From the NCBI RefSeq assembly GCF_022835695.1, contig NZ_BQUV01000007.1:62001-126000 (forward strand): DNA of 64,000 nt, written 5' to 3'. The stretch comes from Bradyrhizobium sp. Ce-3. Lineage in GTDB: Bacteria > Pseudomonadota > Alphaproteobacteria > Rhizobiales > Xanthobacteraceae. Shown in pieces: positions 59,596 to 64,000 of the stretch. The first letter of the stretch is position 1; every line of letters begins with the position of its first letter. The notes under the pieces are model-generated. The model saw only the letters and a list, made by a program, of their open reading frames with translations. It was not told the origin of the DNA and did no database searches. A program made the translations under genes and the position numbers.

Positions 59596-60474
59596 TCAAT
59601 GCCCCATCGCGGCGATGGCATCGGCGATCGCGATGGTGCGCTTGGCCATCTCGGCGTGCAGGCGCTCGACCATGCGGCCGTCGAGCTGGATCGCGCCGCG
59701 CGAGGCGTTCTCCGGCTGTTCGAACGCGGCGATGATCTTGCGCGCCTCGGCGACCTCTTCCGCGGGCGGCGTGAAGATCGCGTTGCAGGCATCGATGTGG
59801 CTCGGATGGATCAGCGTCTTGCCGTCGAAGCCGAGATCGCGCCCCTGCGCGCATTCCTCGGCAAAACCGTCGACGTTGCTGATGTCGCCATAGGGGCCAT
59901 CGAGGATCTCGAGCCCGTGCGCGCGGGTCGCCAGGATGCAATGCGTGATCATCGGGATCATCGCGGCACGGCCGGGCTTCATCCGGATCCGGGTCTCGCG
60001 CGCAATGTCGTTCGGACCGAACACGAAGCCGGCGAGCCGGGTCTCGGAGTCCTTCGATGCCGCGGCAAGCTTGTCGGCGTCGAGCACCGCGCGCGCGGTC
60101 TCGATCATGGCCCAGACCCGGATCGAGGCCGGAGCATTGATGTCGCTGAGCCGATCGGCGACCGCATTGAGATCGTCGACGGTGGAGATCTTGGGAACCA
60201 GGATGCCGTCCGGATGCGCCTTGCCGGCCATGCCGATGTCGTCGACCCACCACGGCGTGTCGAGCGCGTTAATGCGGATCAGGACCTCGCGCTTGCCAAA
60301 GCCCTTGGCGGCGACCGCCTTGGCGATCTGGTCGCGGGCCACCGCCTTGGCGTCGGGAGCCACGGAATCCTCGAGGTCGAGGATAATGCCGTCCGCCGGC
60401 AAGGTGCGGGCCTTCTCCAGCGCCCGTGCATTCGATCCCGGCATGAACAGCAGGCTGCGGCGCGGACGGGTCAT
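59596..60474 (-). CDS. HpcH/HpaI aldolase / citrate lyase beta-like protein
   Basis: 292 residues from ATG 60474, which has AGGAGA seven bases upstream; the ATG at 60480 is too close to it. TIM-barrel lyase of the CitE group: RRSLLFMPGSNARALEKART, DGIILDLEDSVAP, VLIRINALDTPW and VWAMIETARAVL with GFVFGPNDIARET supply the CoA-thioester and metal-binding residues. Likely cleaves or forms a malyl-, citramalyl- or similar CoA ester. No partner citrate lyase subunits nearby. The exact substrate is unknown. Confidence 0.88.
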   Translation of the reverse strand: MTRPRRSLLFMPGSNARALEKARTLPADGIILDLEDSVAPDAKAVARDQIAKAVAAKGFGKREVLIRINALDTPWWVDDIGMAGKAHPDGILVPKISTVDDLNAVADRLSDINAPASIRVWAMIETARAVLDADKLAAASKDSETRLAGFVFGPNDIARETRIRMKPGRAAMIPMITHCILATRAHGLEILDGPYGDISNVDGFAEECAQGRDLGFDGKTLIHPSHIDACNAIFTPPAEEVAEARKIIAAFEQPENASRGAIQLDGRMVERLHAEMAKRTIAIADAIAAMGH

Positions 60475-60629
60475 CGGCATTCTCCTGGGGGCCTGGTCGG
60501 GGGCTGGGCTCCACCGCTGTCCATTGTTTGGGCATTGCGGCAGGAACCATCCTTCAACGCTGCCGTATCATCTCAGGCTGCACGCCGAAAGTCTTGTTCC
60601 GGACATGCGCATGTGGTTAGCCAGAGGCC

Positions 60630-61286
60630 ATGAAATTCTTTCCGAAGCAGTTGATCGACGGCTACCGGACGTTCGCGACCCAGCGGCTGCCGACCGAGCA
60701 GTCGCGCTACCGCGACCTGTCCGAGCGCGGCCAGTTTCCCGAGACCATGGTGATCGGCTGCTGCGATTCCCGCGTCTCGCCCGAGGTGATCTTCGATGCC
60801 GGCCCGGGCGAATTGTTCGTGGTCCGCAACATCGCCAATCTGGTTCCGGTCTATCAGCCCGACAGCAACGCCCACGGCGTCTCGGCGGCGCTGGAATATG
60901 CCGTGACCGTGCTGAAGGTGAAGAACATCGTGGTGCTGGGCCATGCCCAGTGCGGCGGCATCCGCGCCTTCGTCGACAAGATCAAGCCGCTGACGCCTGG
61001 CGACTTCATCGGCAAATGGATGCAGATGTTCATCAAGCCGGGCGAGGTGGTCGAGCAGCGCGAGCATGAGAGCATGCAGGACTTCGTCACCCGGATCGAG
61101 AAGGCCGCAGTGTTCCGCTCGCTGGAAAACCTGATGACCTTCCCGTTCGTGCGCGAGCGCGTCGAGAGCGGAGAGATGCAGCTGCACGGCGCCTATTTCG
61201 GCGTCGCCGAAGGCTCGCTGTTCGTGCTCGACCGGGCCGCGAAGGAATTCATCAGCGTCCGCGACGAACTGAAATCGGGCGAGTAG
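60630..61286 (+). CDS. Beta-class carbonic anhydrase
   Basis: 218 residues. Zinc ligands: Cys in GCCDSRVSPEVIF near 42 with the catalytic Asp/Arg pair, and His105/Cys108 in GHAQCGGIRAF. NIANLVPVYQPD and HGVSAALEYAVTVLKVKN are also conserved. It hydrates CO2 to bicarbonate in the cytoplasm. It opens MKFFPKQLIDGYRTF and is divergent from the CitE-like gene by 155 bases. Confidence 0.94.
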   Translation: MKFFPKQLIDGYRTFATQRLPTEQSRYRDLSERGQFPETMVIGCCDSRVSPEVIFDAGPGELFVVRNIANLVPVYQPDSNAHGVSAALEYAVTVLKVKNIVVLGHAQCGGIRAFVDKIKPLTPGDFIGKWMQMFIKPGEVVEQREHESMQDFVTRIEKAAVFRSLENLMTFPFVRERVESGEMQLHGAYFGVAEGSLFVLDRAAKEFISVRDELKSGE

Positions 61287-61287
61287 A

Positions 61288-61417
61288 GCGTTTTCGAGCG
61301 AAAGCCTGTCCCGGACTTGATCCGGGATGGACACCGGTTCGCGTGAAGAAAACGCGTCAAAGCAAGAATCCAGAGCTTCTGATTCTGATTCAATCAGAAC
61401 CGAAAACGTTCCAGAAG
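61288..61417. repeat. Dispersed intergenic repeat with three palindromes
   Basis: GCGTTTTC (61288) is mirrored by GAAAACGC (61348). Inside, TCCCGGA-CTTGA-TCCGGGA is a hairpin, and TTCTGATTCAATCAGAA (61383-61399) is a perfect palindrome near the right end. The combination GGTTCGCGTGAAGAAAACGC is a familiar Bradyrhizobium intergenic sequence. It fills the gap between two convergent genes. Confidence 0.75.
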
Positions 61418-61978
61418 CTACTCCCCGCCGTGATGGCCCCCGCTCCAGCGATCGGAGATCGCGAGCATGAAGGCCGAGACCACGAACACCAGGTGCACAC
61501 CGACCAGCCAGGCGAGCTTGCTGGGATCGAAGACGGTATCGATGTTCATGAACGCCTTCAGCACCTGAATCGCCGAGATCGCGACGATCGACGCCAGCAG
61601 CTTTTGCTTCAGGCCGCCGAAATCGACCTTGGTCATCCAGTCCGGCCAATCCGGATGCCCTTCCGGATCGATCTTCGAGACGAAGTTCTCGTAGCCCGAG
61701 AACACCACGATCAGGATCAGGTTGCCGGTCAGCGAGATGTCGATCAGCGACAGCACGCCGAGGATGATGTCGGATTCCTTCGCGTCCGGCACATGCAGGA
61801 TGAAATGCCACAGCTCCATGCAGAACTTGAGCAGCAACGCCGCGAGGCTGATGACGAGGCCGAAATAGAACGGCGCCATCAGCCAGCGGCTGTTGAACAG
61901 CAGGTTCTCGAAACGACGTTCAACGCGCTTCAGCGTCGGATTGGGCCGATAGGTCCCCGGTTGTTCCGCTTCCGCCAT
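61418..61978 (-). CDS. YqhA / TIGR00645 family inner membrane protein
   Basis: 186 residues. FENLLFNSRWLMAPFYFGLVIS begins the first membrane helix, characteristic of UPF0114/YqhA. LSLIDISLTGNLILIVVFSGYENFVSKID and KQKLLASIVAISAIQVLKAFM are conserved, giving about four membrane segments. Function unknown. It lies 37 bases downstream of asd on the same strand. Confidence 0.9.
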   Translation of the reverse strand: MAEAEQPGTYRPNPTLKRVERRFENLLFNSRWLMAPFYFGLVISLAALLLKFCMELWHFILHVPDAKESDIILGVLSLIDISLTGNLILIVVFSGYENFVSKIDPEGHPDWPDWMTKVDFGGLKQKLLASIVAISAIQVLKAFMNIDTVFDPSKLAWLVGVHLVFVVSAFMLAISDRWSGGHHGGE

Positions 61979-62015
61979 GCCACGCGCTTCCTGACGCTGC
62001 GAACCGCGCTCGCTG

Positions 62016-63050
62016 CTAAGCCGCCTTTTGCTTCGCGGTGATCAGCTTGCGGTTGATCAGGACCTCGGCGATCTGCACGGCATTGAGCGCTGCGCCCTTG
62101 CGCAGATTGTCCGACACGCACCAGAACGACAGGCCGTTCTCCACCGTCGCGTCCTCGCGGATACGGCTGATATAGGTGGCGTCCTCGCCGGCAGCCTCAT
62201 AGGGCGTGACGTAGCCGCCCGGCTCGTGCTTGTCGATCACGAGGCAGCCCGGCGCATTGCGCAGGATGTTACGCGCCTCGTCCGCCGTGATCGGGTTCGC
62301 GAATTCGACGTTCACGGCTTCGGAGTGGCTGACGAACACCGGCACGCGCACGCAGGTCGCGGTCAGCTTGATCTTGGGATCAAGGATCTTCTTGGTCTCC
62401 GCCATCATCTTCCACTCTTCCTTGGTGAAGCCGTCTTCCATGAAGACGTCGATCTGCGGAATGATGTTGAAGGCGATGCGCTTCGGAAACTTCTTATTGA
62501 CCAGCTCGTCATTGGTGTAGACGGCCTTGGTCTGCGAGAACAATTCGTCCATCGCGTCCTTGCCGGCGCCGGACACCGATTGATAGGTCGAGACCACGAC
62601 GCGGGTGATCGTCGCCTTGTCGTGCAGCGGCTTCAGCGCGACCACGAGCTGCGCCGTCGAGCAGTTCGGGTTGGCGATGATGTTCTTCTTGGTGAAGCCG
62701 GCGACCGCGTCCGCGTTCACCTCCGGCACGATCAGCGGCACGTCCGGGTCCATGCGCCAGGCCGACGAATTGTCGATCACGACCGCGCCGGCCGCGCCGA
62801 TCCTGGGCGACCATTCCTTGGAGACCGAGCCGCCGGCCGACATCAGGCAGATGTCGATGTCGGAGAAGTCATAGTGCTCCAGTGCCTTCACCTTCAGGGT
62901 GCGGTCGCCATAGGAGACCTCGATGCCGACGCTGCGGCGCGAGGCCAGCACGACGACCTCGTCTGCGGGGAATTTACGCTCGTCGAGAATGTTGAGCATT
63001 TCGCGCCCGACATTGCCGGTCGCTCCGACCACCGCGACTTTGTAACCCAT
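62016..63050 (-). CDS. asd: Aspartate-semialdehyde dehydrogenase
   Basis: 344 residues. It reduces aspartyl phosphate to the semialdehyde for lysine, threonine, methionine and diaminopimelate. VAVVGATGNVGREMLNILDER is the NADP-binding start. The nucleophile Cys lies in IANPNCSTAQLVVALKPLHD near 130, the acid/base His in CVRVPVFVSHSEAVNVE. It supplies the precursor used by dapF (39029). Confidence 0.97.
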   Translation of the reverse strand: MGYKVAVVGATGNVGREMLNILDERKFPADEVVVLASRRSVGIEVSYGDRTLKVKALEHYDFSDIDICLMSAGGSVSKEWSPRIGAAGAVVIDNSSAWRMDPDVPLIVPEVNADAVAGFTKKNIIANPNCSTAQLVVALKPLHDKATITRVVVSTYQSVSGAGKDAMDELFSQTKAVYTNDELVNKKFPKRIAFNIIPQIDVFMEDGFTKEEWKMMAETKKILDPKIKLTATCVRVPVFVSHSEAVNVEFANPITADEARNILRNAPGCLVIDKHEPGGYVTPYEAAGEDATYISRIREDATVENGLSFWCVSDNLRKGAALNAVQIAEVLINRKLITAKQKAA

Positions 63051-63166
63051 CGTTCACTCTCCGACGAAAAATGCCCGTTCCCCCGCCACGTGCGGAAAGG
63101 GAAGAGGCAGCGCTTCTATGCGAGAAACCCCGTCAAGACAACGTTGCGTAGCTTTTGAGCGTTTTG

Positions 63167-63964
63167 ATGCGTTTATTTCCGGCCGATCCGGCCGCGCCCC
63201 ATCATACGAGAATTCCGTCAGCGCTGACGAGCTTCGTCGACGAGGTGTACGCCACGCTCTCCGGGCTGTTCGCCTATGCCGCGACGCTCGCGCTGTTCGT
63301 CGTCCTCGGCACTTATCTATGGAAGCAACTGCCGGATACAACGGCGATGGCCGCGCCCGCCGCCCCAGCAGGCTGGAGCACAGCTGCCCGCTCGGCGCCG
63401 GCCTTCGCCATCAGCAAGCCGGAACCACGAGATAAAACAGAGACTTACGAAGTCATCCGACATCCCGAAGGCGGCCGCAAGGACGTCTTCCGCTGGACCG
63501 ATGCCAGCGGCGCGCCGGCCGCCGAGCTGGAAATCTACCGCCCCGGCGGCGAGGCCATGGGCCCCGCGGTCACCGAGATCGCCGGGCGGCTCGACCCCAG
63601 CGGCATCCGCGAGCTCGAGGCAGCCGGCATCGTCGACAGCAAGTTCGGCAGCGTCACCTTGCTGCGCCCGGCGCGACAGCAGGGCAGCCGTGCCTGCCTC
63701 GGCTTCCTCAAGCAGGCCGATGCGCCCGATCTCAGGATTTCCGGCTGGACCTGCCAGGGCACCAACCTGCCGGCCCAGCGCGCCGCGATCGTGTGCATGC
63801 TGAACCGCCTGACCCTGCTGGCGGCCGGCAACGACCCGAGGCTGGCGGCGCTGTTCGCGCATGCCGAGCTGCGGCGCACCGACTGCGTTACCTCCGGGCC
63901 GCCCGCTTTGTCGGCCGACTGGGTGATGGGCAGCGAGAACCCGCTTCTGCGCGGCGCCCTTTGA
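63167..63964 (+). CDS. Membrane-anchored protein of unknown function
   Basis: 265 residues from ATG 63167; a TTG at 63155 is possible and neither has a clear ribosome site. One membrane segment lies at about 28-48 (LFAYAATLALFVVLGTYLW). The rest is probably periplasmic, with a conserved-looking core (HPEGGRKDVFRWTDASGAPA, ELEIYRPGGEAMGPAVTEIA) and four cysteines in CLGFLKQ, WTCQGTN, IVCMLNR and TDCVTSG. Related proteins occur in Bradyrhizobium. I cannot assign a function. Confidence 0.7.
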   Translation: MRLFPADPAAPHHTRIPSALTSFVDEVYATLSGLFAYAATLALFVVLGTYLWKQLPDTTAMAAPAAPAGWSTAARSAPAFAISKPEPRDKTETYEVIRHPEGGRKDVFRWTDASGAPAAELEIYRPGGEAMGPAVTEIAGRLDPSGIRELEAAGIVDSKFGSVTLLRPARQQGSRACLGFLKQADAPDLRISGWTCQGTNLPAQRAAIVCMLNRLTLLAAGNDPRLAALFAHAELRRTDCVTSGPPALSADWVMGSENPLLRGAL

Positions 63965-64000
63965 TGGCGAGACCATGGCAACGTACTGGTTTTCATGAAA
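63965..64000. other. Right edge, nothing assignable
   Basis: The last 36 bases contain an ATG at 63975 whose frame closes after seven codons. No gene can be supported from this much sequence. Confidence 0.5.

Overview
The window is core chromosome of a high-GC alphaproteobacterium, almost certainly Bradyrhizobium or a close relative in the Nitrobacteraceae. Supporting signs are the gene order (sucC/sucD/sucA/sucB/lpdA, then acnA divergent from ccmABCDG, then ftsY, ffh-rpsP-rimM, trmD-rplS, leuC, leuD, asd), strong GC-driven antisense open frames, and several families of short palindromic intergenic repeats typical of that group. I found no IS element, prophage, CRISPR array, tRNA or rRNA.

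Layout. 1-5.7 kb: the 5' end of atpH, an RlpA-like secreted protein, priA, xerC and a DUF4337 membrane protein. 5.7-17 kb: a leftward TCA-cycle block of mdh, sucC, a DUF1579 gene, sucD, then (after a terminator) sucA, sucB, an SDR and lpdA. 17-26 kb: zapE, thpR, an SGNH esterase head-to-head with an ABC exporter pair, a BAX-inhibitor membrane protein with a probable ybhL-type leader, DUF2794, a candidate small RNA and DUF1223. 26-33.4 kb: acnA divergent from the cytochrome c maturation operon ccmABCDG, then an HhH protein and septation protein A. 33.5-42.7 kb: ftsY, an RluA-type pseudouridine synthase, DUF2336, an orphan TctC-type binding protein, mtaB, dapF, a GyrI-like and a SIMPL-domain secreted protein, and a metallo-beta-lactamase-fold hydrolase. 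43-50.5 kb: ffh-rpsP-rimM and trmD-rplS, separated by a LysR/MFS/oxidoreductase module. 50.6-64 kb: leuC, small secreted His/Gly/Tyr-rich proteins around a chemotaxis receptor, a zincin-fold protein, leuD, a glycosyltransferase, a CitE-like lyase, a beta-carbonic anhydrase, a YqhA-family protein, asd and a final hypothetical protein.

How it works together. Most genes serve central metabolism (2-oxoglutarate to oxaloacetate, citrate isomerisation, leucine and aspartate-family amino acids), protein targeting and translation, and envelope maintenance. The most interesting signals are regulatory. Candidate Irr (iron control element) palindromes lie upstream of both Fe-S isomerases, acnA/ccmA and leuC. 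A full CtrA box lies upstream of the RlpA-like gene. An orphan + strand terminator lies at the end of a foldable intergenic stretch that may encode a small RNA. I do not see a clearly new multi-gene system; the nearest candidates are a family of short secreted His-rich proteins and the module inserted into the trmD operon.
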